Assembly: GCA_963543835.1 (NCBI GenBank)
Contig: CAUUCY010000063.1
Coordinates: 1-10,780, forward strand
Direction of reading: 5' to 3'
Source: Cryptobacteroides sp963543835
GTDB lineage: Bacteria > Bacteroidota > Bacteroidia > Bacteroidales > UBA932
Length of the DNA stretch: 10,780 bases
A model generated the notes under the pieces. It searched no databases. It worked only from the letters and a program-made list of their open reading frames with translations, and was not told the DNA's origin. Positions 1-6,137 of the stretch are shown in pieces. How positions within the stretch are numbered: position 1 is the first letter of the stretch; every line of letters begins with the position of its first letter. A program made the position numbers and the translations under genes.

Positions 1-968
1 TCCGCACGTATGAAGCCTTTCTCGAAGTCACTATGAATGACGCCTGCCGCCTTTGGAGCCTTGTCGCCCTTGTGTATGGTCCAGGCGCGGCACTCATCCG
101 AACCTGCGGTAAAGAAAGTCTGCAGTCCGAGGAGTTTATATGCTCCCTGAATGAGGCGTACAACGCCGGATTCTTCAAGTCCCATTTCTTCAAGGAACAT
201 CTGCCGGTCTTCAAAAGATTCCATTTCTGCTATCTCCGATTCCGTTTTTGCCGAGATTATGAGTATTTCGGCATTTTCTTCCGCAACTGCCTCTCTGACT
301 GCATCCACGTATTTATTTCCGTTTACGGCAGAGGAGTCATCTACATTGCAGACGTACATGACCGGCTTGTTGGTGAGCAGGAAAAGCTCGTTTGCCAAAG
401 ATTTCTCTTCCTCTGAAAGCTCCACGCTGCGGCAGGATTTGCCCTGTTCGAGTGCGGCTTTGTAGCGTTTCAGGAGCTCCGCAAGTTTTTTCGCTTCCTT
501 GTCGCCCCCCGTATTCGCCTGTTTAAGCGATTTTACAAGTCGCGCCTCAACGGTTTCAAGGTCTTTTATCTGGAGCTCCGTATCAACGACTTCCTTGTCG
601 CGTACAGGGTCCACAGTACCGTCCACATGTACGATATTCCCGTCGTCGAAGCAACGCAAAACGTGCAGAATTGCATCCGTTTCCCGAATATTTGCAAGAA
701 ATTGATTGCCAAGTCCCTCTCCCCTGCTTGCTCCTTTTACGAGTCCGGCAATATCGACGATGTCAACAGTCGCCGGAATGCTGCGCTGCGGCTTGCATAT
801 TTCCGTAAGCATTTCAAGTCGCTTGTCCGGAACATTTGTGGAGCCGAGATTAGGCTCAATTGTGCAGAACGGAAAGTTCGCGCTCTGGGCTTTACCGTTG
901 CTTATACAGTTGAAGAGTGTGGACTTGCCCACGTTGGGCAGACCTACTATACCGCATTTCAAAGACAT
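1..968 (-). CDS. ychF: Redox-regulated ATPase YchF (Obg/OLA1 family), C-terminus cut off by window edge
   Basis: Translating the minus strand from the ATG at 968-966 gives 322 codons with no stop, running off the left edge. The family is about 365 residues long, so roughly 40 C-terminal residues are missing. The P-loop GLPNVGKST is at residues 9-17. The G3 motif DIAG at 72-75 is followed by the family signature VKGASRGEGLGNQF (77-90). NVDD at 208-211 stands in the G4 position, where YchF differs from true GTPases and prefers ATP. ISAKTE (238-243) is G5-like, and a TGS domain begins near residue 282. YchF is a cytosolic, ribosome-associated P-loop ATPase linked to oxidative-stress responses and translation control. 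It faces away from the DUF4886 gene, with 97 bases between the start codons. The identification is very secure; its role in this organism is inferred from the family. Confidence 0.97.
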   Translation of the reverse strand, partial: MSLKCGIVGLPNVGKSTLFNCISNGKAQSANFPFCTIEPNLGSTNVPDKRLEMLTEICKPQRSIPATVDIVDIAGLVKGASRGEGLGNQFLANIRETDAILHVLRCFDDGNIVHVDGTVDPVRDKEVVDTELQIKDLETVEARLVKSLKQANTGGDKEAKKLAELLKRYKAALEQGKSCRSVELSEEEKSLANELFLLTNKPVMYVCNVDDSSAVNGNKYVDAVREAVAEENAEILIISAKTESEIAEMESFEDRQMFLEEMGLEESGVVRLIQGAYKLLGLQTFFTAGSDECRAWTIHKGDKAPKAAGVIHSDFEKGFIRA

Positions 969-989
969 ATTCAATATTTGTTAGAACTG

Positions 990-997
990 CAAAGGTA
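990..997 (-). promoter_or_regulatory. Predicted -7 box of the ychF promoter
   Basis: The minus strand reads TACCTTTG here, an exact match to the Bacteroidota -7 consensus TAnnTTTG, 21 bases upstream of the ychF ATG. No TTTG lies at the expected -33 distance (about 1017-1020), so the upstream half of the promoter is weak or absent. Confidence 0.5.
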
Positions 998-1010
998 ACA
1001 CTTTTTTCAC

Positions 1011-1041
1011 TTTGAAGACTCATTGAAAAAGCCTATTTTTG
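1011..1041 (+). promoter_or_regulatory. Predicted promoter of the DUF4886 gene
   Basis: TTTG at 1011-1014 and TATTTTTG at 1034-1041 are separated by 19 bases, a full match to the Bacteroidota sigma-factor pattern TTTG / TAnnTTTG. Transcription would start near 1048, leaving a leader of about 18 bases before the ATG at 1066. This also decides the gene start, because the alternative in-frame TTG at 1039 lies inside the -7 box. Confidence 0.7.
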
Positions 1042-1065
1042 CCCGTCACAAGAATAATTCCGAAA

Positions 1066-1899
1066 ATGAAAAAGTACTTTCTCTCAATCTTCATCGCGCT
1101 GTCGTGCTTCCAGAGTGCTTTTGCGGCACAGGGAGACACGCTAAGAGTGCTTGCTATAGGAAACAGTTTCTCCCAGGATGCGGTGGAACAGAACCTGCGC
1201 GAAATCGCAGAAGCACAGGGAAAAGTCATCTATATAGGCAATATGTATATAGGAGGCTGCTCACTTTCCCGCCATTGGTGGAATGTCTTGAGAAACGCAA
1301 AAGACTACCGCTTGGGCAGGATAGGAGATGACGGGAGGCTGGAATACGAAAAGGATTATTCAATAGAGCAGGTCCTGCGCAAGTTCAAATGGGATGTAAT
1401 TTCCTTCCAGCAGAACAGCGGACATTCGGGCATTGAAATGACATACGAGCCTTATCTGACAAAGCTTTTGGAATATTTCAGGAATCACAGCGGGCAGGGC
1501 GTGCGTTTTATGTTTCACCAGACTTGGGCGTACGAGCAGACTTCGACCCATCAGGATTTTGTTTTCTACCATTACAGCCAGAAGGAAATGTATGAGGCGA
1601 TTATGAAATGCAGCAGGAGAGTCTGCGAAAAACATAAGCTTGAGTTAATTCCATGCGGCACGGCTATACAGAATCTGCGCAATTCTTATATCGGGGACAG
1701 GGCATGCCGCGACGGCTACCACCTCAACCTGACTTTCGGGCGTTACACTGCAGCCGCAACATGGTTCACGGCGCTTTTCGGCGAGAGGGTCAGCGGTAAT
1801 CCGTATTGCCCGGAGGGCGTCACCCCGGAGCAGTTGGGGGCTGCACAGAAGGCAGCGGACGCAGCGGTGGCAAAACCGTATTCCGTAACTTCGTATTGA
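1066..1899 (+). CDS. Secreted DUF4886 protein, SGNH-hydrolase-like
   Basis: The protein has 277 residues. Residues 1-20 form a signal peptide (MKKYFLS..., hydrophobic core, SAFA before the likely cleavage site), so it is exported. GNSFS at 32-36, right after the first strand (LRVLAI), resembles block I of SGNH hydrolases, with Ser34 as the likely nucleophile. QQNSG near 115-119 could supply the block III Asn, and DGYHL at 216-220 gives the Asp-x-x-His pair of block V. DUF4886 proteins are common in gut Bacteroidota and are thought to be ester hydrolases acting on acylated glycans, but the substrate here is unknown. The gene has its own promoter and no polysaccharide-utilisation genes (SusC/SusD type) beside it in this window. 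The ATG at 1066 is chosen because the signal peptide begins there and the upstream TTG lies in the promoter. The family call is firm; the activity is inferred. Confidence 0.88.
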   Translation: MKKYFLSIFIALSCFQSAFAAQGDTLRVLAIGNSFSQDAVEQNLREIAEAQGKVIYIGNMYIGGCSLSRHWWNVLRNAKDYRLGRIGDDGRLEYEKDYSIEQVLRKFKWDVISFQQNSGHSGIEMTYEPYLTKLLEYFRNHSGQGVRFMFHQTWAYEQTSTHQDFVFYHYSQKEMYEAIMKCSRRVCEKHKLELIPCGTAIQNLRNSYIGDRACRDGYHLNLTFGRYTAAATWFTALFGERVSGNPYCPEGVTPEQLGAAQKAADAAVAKPYSVTSY

Positions 1900-1984
1900 G
1901 GGACTTATAGCCCTCTTCAGAACAGGAAATGACTTTGTACAAGGGGCATCAAGTTGCCACGTGCTTATAGCTTTTCTGAAATAA

Positions 1985-2017
1985 TTTCTGCAGCCCAAAA
2001 TCCTTGCATAATTTTTG
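1985..2017 (+). promoter_or_regulatory. Possible promoter of the DUF3737-malY unit
   Basis: TTTCTG at 1985-1990 and TAATTTTTG at 2009-2017 resemble the Bacteroidota -33 and -7 boxes, with 18 bases between them. The -7 box has one extra base compared with TAnnTTTG and the -33 box is imperfect, so this is a weak call. Its position, about 19 bases before the ATG at 2036, is what one would expect. The rest of the 136-base gap from 1900 shows only a short hairpin (1898-1902 with 1911-1915). Confidence 0.35.
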
Positions 2018-2035
2018 CACACTATAAAGGCAGAT

Positions 2036-2878
2036 ATGGAAAAAATTATAAATCAGGAATTTGGCGGCGAGAGACCGCTATATTGCAAACATGACCTCTA
2101 TCTTGAAGGAGTTAAAATTCACAGAGGCGAATCAAGTCTCAAGGAGACTTCTAATATAACTGCTGTAAATTGCGTTTTCGAGGGAAAGTACCCGTTCTGG
2201 TGCTGCGACGGCTTCGTTATACGAAACTGCCTTTTCACCGGAGGAGCACGTGCGGCATTGTGGTATTCACGCAACTGCGAAATGACGGACACTTATGTGG
2301 ACGCTCCCAAGATGTTCCGCGAAATGGACGGCATAAAACTTCGCAACGTACAGATACCTACGGCGCAGGAAACCCTTTGGCACTGCCGGAATGTCGAGTT
2401 GGACAATGTCAGCGCAGATCACGCGGACTATATTTTCGAGCATTGCGAGAACCTTGTGATACGCAACTTCCGCCTCAGCGGCGACTACTCTTTCCAGTGG
2501 ACAAAGAATGTGGAGATACACGATTCCAAACTGGATACTAAGGACGCATTCTGGGAGACAGACAATGTCAGCGTATACGATTCCGAAATAAACGGAGAGT
2601 TCCTCGGCTGGCACTCCCGCAATCTTCGTCTTGTGCGCTGTCATATCACGGGTTCGCAGCCTCTGTGCTATGCAGAAGGACTCATCTTGGAAGATTGTAC
2701 TTTCGGAGATGACGCAGACCTTGCGTTCGAGTATTCAAGCGTTCAGGCAACAATCAAGGGGCATATACTTTCCGTGAAGAATCCGCGCAGCGGACGCATA
2801 CAGGCAGACTCTATCGGGGAAATCATAATTGACGGGAATATTAAAAAACCGGCAGACTGCGAAATAATAGTGAAATAG
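2036..2878 (+). CDS. DUF3737 family protein, cysteine-rich right-handed beta-helix
   Basis: The protein has 280 residues and no signal peptide or membrane segment, so it is probably cytoplasmic. The N-terminus carries the FGGERPLY segment (9-16) I associate with DUF3737. From about residue 40 to 225 it is built of short imperfect repeats of roughly 20 residues, each with an aromatic pair, then Asn, then a beta strand (LWYSRN 75-80, LWHCRN 114-119, IFEHCEN 133-139, FQWTKN 153-158, LGWHSRN 190-196). This is the pattern of a right-handed parallel beta-helix like that of pectate-lyase folds. There are 12 cysteines, many at matching repeat positions. No catalytic motif is evident and the function is unknown. 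It ends 2 bases before the aminotransferase-family gene, so the two are almost certainly translated from one mRNA. The start is the ATG at 2036; an in-frame TTG at 2015 overlaps the likely -7 box. Confidence 0.88.
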   Translation: MEKIINQEFGGERPLYCKHDLYLEGVKIHRGESSLKETSNITAVNCVFEGKYPFWCCDGFVIRNCLFTGGARAALWYSRNCEMTDTYVDAPKMFREMDGIKLRNVQIPTAQETLWHCRNVELDNVSADHADYIFEHCENLVIRNFRLSGDYSFQWTKNVEIHDSKLDTKDAFWETDNVSVYDSEINGEFLGWHSRNLRLVRCHITGSQPLCYAEGLILEDCTFGDDADLAFEYSSVQATIKGHILSVKNPRSGRIQADSIGEIIIDGNIKKPADCEIIVK

Positions 2879-2880
2879 TT

Positions 2881-4062
2881 ATGTTCAATTTTGATGAAAA
2901 GATTGTCCGCCGTGGGACTGCATGCGTGAAATGGGACGAGCAGGCGGAGGGCGTCATCCCCATGTGGGTGGCGGATATGGACTTCAAGGCTGCGCCTGCA
3001 ATAGTGGACGCAATAGTTGAACGGGCAAAACAAGGAGTGTACGGCTATAATATAGTGCCCGAGAGCTACTACGAATCGGTGATAAACTGGTTTCGGCGCC
3101 GCCATGCATGGAATATCGAACGCGAATGGATTTTGTACACTACGGGAGGGGTTCCTGCAATTTCAGCCTGCATCAAAGGGCTTACGGAGCCGGGAGACAA
3201 GGTTCTTGTCAATACTCCCGCATATAATTGTTTCTTTTCATCGATACGCAATAACGGATGCACGACATTGAATTCCCAGTTGAAGACGGTTGTTGAGGAC
3301 GGAGTGCCGCATTTCGAGTTGGACTACGAAGACCTCGAAAGGAAAGCCGCAGACCCGCGTGCGACCGTTATGCTTTTCTGCAGCCCTCATAATCCCGCAG
3401 GGCGTATCTGGAGCCGCGAAGAGCTTTGTAAAATTGTGGATATATGCCGCCGGAACGGTGTCAAGATGATTTGTGATGAAATTCATTGCGAATTTGTCAT
3501 GGAGGGGGCGCATTTCACGCCTATTGCTCCACTACTGCAAGAGGCGGGAGATGATTTTGTGATAATCAATTCCGCAAGCAAGGCTTTCAATATAGCCGGT
3601 CTGGGGGTATGCAATATTATAAGCAATAATGCAGAATGGCGTGCACGAATAGACAGGGCTATCAATATAAATGAAGTCTGCGACCTCAACGCATTCGGCA
3701 TCATCGCACTTCAGACTGCATATAATGAGTGCGGAGGGTGGATAGATGAACTTAACGCCTATCTGAAAGGCAACTATGAGTATTTGACGGAATTTTTCCG
3801 CAAGGAGCTTCCTGAGTTTCCTATATACCGTATGGACGGGACTTATCTGGCATGGATGGACCGCAGAGCGATAAGAGGGCTCGGTTCTTCGCAGGTCAAA
3901 GACGAGTTGCTTGAGGTGGAAAAGGTGTTTATAAACCCTGGTGATATGTACGGAGATGACAGCGGTATGCGCATAAATTTCGCCTGTCCGCGCTCCCAAC
4001 TCGAAGAGGGTCTGGTCCGCATCAAAAAAGGTCTCAGGCGCCTGCTCGATGCCAGAAATTAG
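2881..4062 (+). CDS. MalY/PatB-family PLP-dependent C-S lyase or aminotransferase
   Basis: The protein has 393 residues, full length for the MalY/PatB branch of fold-type I PLP enzymes, and is cytosolic. The family N-terminus is intact: the VIPMWVADMDF stretch (25-35) and the GVYGYN motif (52-57). TTGGVPAI (87-94) binds cofactor phosphate, SPHNPAGRIW (168-177) supplies the pyridine-side Asn171, DEIHCEF (199-205) supplies Asp199, SASK (231-234) carries the Schiff-base Lys234, and MRINFACPR (363-371) holds Arg364 for the substrate carboxylate. Members cleave cystathionine or cysteine to pyruvate, ammonia and a thiol, and some act as aminotransferases. Sequence alone does not settle the preference, so I give no gene symbol. 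It starts 2 bases after the DUF3737 stop codon. All key residues are present and nothing looks damaged. Confidence 0.93.
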   Translation: MFNFDEKIVRRGTACVKWDEQAEGVIPMWVADMDFKAAPAIVDAIVERAKQGVYGYNIVPESYYESVINWFRRRHAWNIEREWILYTTGGVPAISACIKGLTEPGDKVLVNTPAYNCFFSSIRNNGCTTLNSQLKTVVEDGVPHFELDYEDLERKAADPRATVMLFCSPHNPAGRIWSREELCKIVDICRRNGVKMICDEIHCEFVMEGAHFTPIAPLLQEAGDDFVIINSASKAFNIAGLGVCNIISNNAEWRARIDRAININEVCDLNAFGIIALQTAYNECGGWIDELNAYLKGNYEYLTEFFRKELPEFPIYRMDGTYLAWMDRRAIRGLGSSQVKDELLEVEKVFINPGDMYGDDSGMRINFACPRSQLEEGLVRIKKGLRRLLDARN

Positions 4063-4087
4063 CTCAAGGACATTTTGATACAAAAAC

Positions 4088-4112
4088 AAGGGAGACTTTG
4101 ACGGTCTCCCTT
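4088..4112. terminator. Bidirectional terminator between convergent genes
   Basis: AAGGGAGAC (4088-4096) pairs perfectly with GTCTCCCTT (4104-4112) around a 7-base loop. It lies 25 bases after the C-S lyase stop codon and directly after the stop codon of the convergent lipoprotein gene. The T-rich tail is good on the minus strand (GTTTTTGTAT) and weaker on the plus strand (TTATCTTATTCTTT). Confidence 0.75.
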
Positions 4113-4115
4113 ATC

Positions 4116-4478
4116 TTATTCTTTAATTCGGCGGTAATACGAGTAGTCGTCATACTTTATTGAATAAAGGGTCATATCGTCTTTTTTCAACAGGATGATT
4201 TTGTAACGCGTATCACCATCAATATCTAAATAAACTCCGTCTGTTTTATATTCACATTTTTTATCGAAGTTCCCTTCTGCTGTAAGGAGATTCCCAAAAT
4301 GTAATATTACATTTTGAGAGTCAATAAATTTCATAGTAAAACTCCCTTCTATCTGAATATTAGGATCTTTCTCATACGACATCCACTCCCCAATCAGGTA
4401 ATCGAGATTGACGTCTTTTTCACAAGACATACAAAGGAAGCACAGTGATAATAATAGTAATATCCTTATTGTTTTCAT
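4116..4478 (-). CDS. Small lipocalin-like lipoprotein
   Basis: The protein has 120 residues. It begins with a lipoprotein signal (hydrophobic residues 6-16, lipobox CMSC with Cys19 as the lipid-modified residue), so the mature protein is membrane-anchored outside the cytoplasm. After it come LIGEWMSYE (28-36) and a run of short beta strands ending in YYRRIKE. The G-x-W motif near the start of the mature domain and the all-beta pattern resemble the small lipocalin-like domains common in Bacteroidota lipoproteins. I recognise the general type but no specific family, and no ligand can be named. It begins 21 bases after the stop codon of the 4500-4682 ORF and is probably transcribed with it from the promoter near 4777-4807. 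It looks richer in A and T than the genes on either side. Confidence 0.8.
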   Translation of the reverse strand: MKTIRILLLLSLCFLCMSCEKDVNLDYLIGEWMSYEKDPNIQIEGSFTMKFIDSQNVILHFGNLLTAEGNFDKKCEYKTDGVYLDIDGDTRYKIILLKKDDMTLYSIKYDDYSYYRRIKE

Positions 4479-4499
4479 AGTGAATTGTATTATTGAGAA

Positions 4500-4682
4500 T
4501 TAAAAATGTTCAGGAGAAATTATATAATCACGCTCATCCTGCTGGTACATATTGGACATAAAATACCATTGTAAGTTTGTGTAATCGGAAATATGATATT
4601 CTGACATCCCGTTTGGAATAGAAACTTCAAACTCTGTCACGGATATCTCTGGAGTAGAAAAATTAGAGCATCTTGTTCTCAT
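4500..4682 (-). CDS. Short ORF of unknown function, possibly the 3' part of a damaged lipoprotein gene
   Basis: From the ATG at 4682 this encodes 60 residues, rich in aromatic and polar residues (for example NLQWYFMSNMYQ at 36-47), with no signal peptide and no family I recognise. The same frame stays open for 36 more codons upstream, to a TAA just inside 4770, but contains no ATG, GTG or TTG there. That upstream stretch includes ACKIPQQ, and another frame over 4762-4733 encodes a signal-peptide-like IKTLILLIGL. Joining the two would give a lipoprotein ending its signal in a lipobox cysteine, so this may be a frameshifted gene rather than a real 60-residue protein. It shares the promoter near 4777-4807 and sits 21 bases ahead of the downstream lipoprotein. 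It is uncertain both as a gene and in its start. Confidence 0.45.
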   Translation of the reverse strand: MRTRCSNFSTPEISVTEFEVSIPNGMSEYHISDYTNLQWYFMSNMYQQDERDYIISPEHF

Positions 4683-4776
4683 TTCCTTTATCCTGATTTT
4701 ACGGTCAAAGTCTAATTGCTGCGGTATTTTACAAGCCCTATCAGCAGAATCAAAGTTTTTATGTGGTTATCTTCGG

Positions 4777-4807
4777 CAAAGGTAAAAACTATTTTTAACA
4801 AAACAAT
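4777..4807 (-). promoter_or_regulatory. Predicted promoter of the 4500/4116 gene pair
   Basis: On the minus strand TACCTTTG (4784-4777) is an exact TAnnTTTG -7 box, and ATTG (4807-4804), one mismatch from TTTG, lies 19 bases upstream. The start of transcription would be near 4770. That is 88 bases before the ATG at 4682 but only about 8 bases before the ATA at 4762 of the signal-peptide-like frame, which favours an original start near 4762. Confidence 0.6.
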
Positions 4808-4819
4808 TGGTAAATGAAC

Positions 4820-4858
4820 TCAGCCCTACGGAAGTTGCAACAACTCTCGTAGGGCTGA
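4820..4858. terminator. Strong hairpin downstream of the fimbrillin-like gene
   Basis: An 11-base perfect inverted repeat (TCAGCCCTACG at 4820-4830 with CGTAGGGCTGA at 4848-4858) encloses a second small stem (AGTTG 4833-4837 with CAACT 4841-4845). There is no run of T after it on either strand, so it may act with the hairpin at 4867-4893, or protect the mRNA end, rather than terminate alone. Confidence 0.5.
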
Positions 4859-4866
4859 TAAAATCC

Positions 4867-4893
4867 GAGCAGGAGACTCAGATTCTCCGACTC
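4867..4893 (-). terminator. Probable terminator of the fimbrillin-like gene
   Basis: Eleven bases after the stop codon at 4907-4905, the minus strand folds as GAG-TC-GGAGA, a 7-base loop, then TCTCC-TG-CTC, with a 2x2 internal loop. GGATTTTATC follows. The stem is modest but the short T run is on the correct strand for this gene. Confidence 0.55.
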
Positions 4894-4904
4894 AATACCG
4901 AAGC

Positions 4905-5825
4905 TTATTCAAGCGTGGTCTTCCAGTTGATTTTCGCACCCTTGCCATCGAAAAGAGGAAGTTTGGTATGCTTGTTAGCGATGTCGTTCGTGTAGGTATT
5001 ATCTTTCGTGTAGTAGTACAATTGCGTCCCGTCGCTGAGTGCGAAGACGTATTTGTACTTGCTTGCCGCCGCTTCGATCATAGGTGGTAATGATGCATCT
5101 CTATACGAAAAGAAGAATTCCGTACCATCGGGGTTGCTAACTCCGTAGACATTTGAGAATATATCTTCGCACAGAATTCCGTAACCTTCAAAAAAAGGAT
5201 ACTTAACACCCTGAGCATAAGAATTCAAGTACCTCCCAAAATTATTTTCTGCGGAGATGTATTTCCCATTGCAGGTAACGCTCAGGGTGTAACCATCCGA
5301 CGGAATTATCCCCGGCACCACAACATGCAATGAAGTTGTTGAAATCTTCTTCAAAGTGATTGTCCCAAGTTCTATCACCCCCGCTTCGCTTACGTTAAAG
5401 TCTTTGCCCGTATGTTCCCAAAGGATCACCCCTGCGCGGTAATTCATCACGTGCCTATTATCCTGAGAAGGATCTTGATTCGGACCATTATAGACTATTT
5501 CTCCGGGGTAATGGATGGCGAAGTATTTGCCGATATTCGTTCCGGACGGGTAAGTGAGATTCTGTGGATCTTGCACAATCTGCCATGATTTTCCGTCATA
5601 ACGTATCTTCGCCTGCTGCCCCACGGCAGCTTTAAATGCGAAGAAAATCATTATTTCATCTCCTTTTTCCCAGTTTTTCTTCACAGCCTTGGTGCCCGGT
5701 TTATCACCGATAGAGAAAGTAATGCCGGTGATTTTCTTCAATGAGGTTTCCGTATTTTCAATTTTCTTGCATGAGGCAAGAGAGAGAACCGCAAATGCGG
5801 CAAAAATGAACAATATCTTTTTCAT
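4905..5825 (-). CDS. Fimbrillin-like lipoprotein
   Basis: The protein has 306 residues. The signal peptide ends in the lipobox LASC (16-19), with Cys19 lipidated, so the mature protein is anchored in the envelope and possibly surface-exposed. Shortly after comes ITGITFSIGD (33-42), then GTKAVKKNWEKGDEIMIFF (44-62). This TK/TR ... W-x-x-G-D-x-I-x-x-F segment is typical of the N-terminal domain of fimbrillin-family and Mfa-like proteins of Bacteroidales, which build or cap thin surface fimbriae or serve as surface lipoproteins. The rest is beta-rich (LKKISTTSLHVVVPG, 158-172) with no catalytic motif. It follows the 48-residue peptide gene by 12 bases, with an AGGAGGG Shine-Dalgarno overlapping that gene's stop codon, so the two are probably translationally coupled. 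No other fimbrial gene is in the window. The lipoprotein call is firm; the fimbrillin link is moderate. Confidence 0.75.
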   Translation of the reverse strand: MKKILFIFAAFAVLSLASCKKIENTETSLKKITGITFSIGDKPGTKAVKKNWEKGDEIMIFFAFKAAVGQQAKIRYDGKSWQIVQDPQNLTYPSGTNIGKYFAIHYPGEIVYNGPNQDPSQDNRHVMNYRAGVILWEHTGKDFNVSEAGVIELGTITLKKISTTSLHVVVPGIIPSDGYTLSVTCNGKYISAENNFGRYLNSYAQGVKYPFFEGYGILCEDIFSNVYGVSNPDGTEFFFSYRDASLPPMIEAAASKYKYVFALSDGTQLYYYTKDNTYTNDIANKHTKLPLFDGKGAKINWKTTLE

Positions 5826-5828
5826 AAC

Positions 5829-5839
5829 CTTTCCCTCCT
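5829..5839 (-). promoter_or_regulatory. Shine-Dalgarno overlapping the upstream stop codon
   Basis: The minus strand reads AGGAGGGAAAG directly before the ATG at 5825, starting inside the TAG stop of the small upstream ORF. A strong Shine-Dalgarno is unusual in Bacteroidota and here suggests translational coupling of the two genes. Confidence 0.55.
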
Positions 5840-5984
5840 ACAATTCTTCTTCTTCGGGCCATGACTCGAATACGTTTGTGACATCGAAGTTTCCAACGGA
5901 ACTTCCGGCAAAAACCTGCCGCACGCCAATCCCAATCACCTCGCATTGAGGATTGAGATAATTTGATTGATTTTTTGTAATCAT
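5838..5984 (-). CDS. 48-residue peptide of unknown function, co-transcribed with the fimbrillin-like lipoprotein
   Basis: From the ATG at 5984 the ORF encodes 48 residues. It has three parts: a polar N-terminus with YLNPQCEVIGIGV (9-21), a turn rich in Gly and Ser after a hydrophobic patch (VFAGSSVG, 24-31), and an acidic tail (ESWPEEEEL, 40-48). The order Tyr-x-x-Pro-x-x-Glu-Val-Ile, then a small-residue patch, then an acidic end, resembles many tiny uncharacterised proteins of Bacteroidales, often near surface-protein genes; this is from memory and should be searched. An upstream in-frame TTG at 6026 lies inside the promoter's -7 box, so it is not the start. A full-consensus promoter lies 40 bases upstream, and the stop codon is 12 bases from the lipoprotein start. 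This makes it likely a real gene. It could be a secreted peptide, a pro-peptide or a regulator of its neighbour. Confidence 0.65.
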   Translation of the reverse strand: MITKNQSNYLNPQCEVIGIGVRQVFAGSSVGNFDVTNVFESWPEEEEL

Positions 5985-6023
5985 AAAGTAATGTTTTTTG
6001 TCTTCAATTAATTTATTAAGCGA

Positions 6024-6055
6024 CAAATATATTAATATATATACACTTACGCAAA
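6024..6055 (-). promoter_or_regulatory. Predicted promoter of the small peptide/fimbrillin-like unit
   Basis: TTTG (6055-6052) and TATATTTG (6031-6024) on the minus strand are separated by 20 bases, matching both Bacteroidota consensus boxes. Transcription would begin near 6017 with a leader of about 33 bases. A 14-base perfect palindrome (6027-6040) overlaps the -7 box and the spacer. Confidence 0.7.
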
Positions 6056-6137
6056 TTTAAAAATTATTATATTATATGGAGGCTTGCCGCATGAGAGAGG
6101 CACCTCCCTTGCACATGAGAGCGAGGAAGAGTGGGAT

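Noticed and set aside
33..998. Several plus-strand open frames across the left edge
   Set aside because: They lie opposite the clearly coding YchF frame on the minus strand, and their translations show no family motifs.
1898..1915. Short hairpin after the DUF4886 gene as a terminator
   Set aside because: The stem is only 5 bases (GAGGG/CCCTC), includes part of the stop codon and lacks a T run.
3532..4089. A 185-codon minus-strand open frame
   Set aside because: It is antisense to the PLP enzyme, whose catalytic residues are all intact in the plus frame.
5758..5946. A second minus-strand frame overlapping the 48-residue peptide
   Set aside because: It is arginine-rich, runs across the start of the lipoprotein gene and lacks a promoter of its own; the frame ending at 5838 fits the promoter and Shine-Dalgarno layout better.
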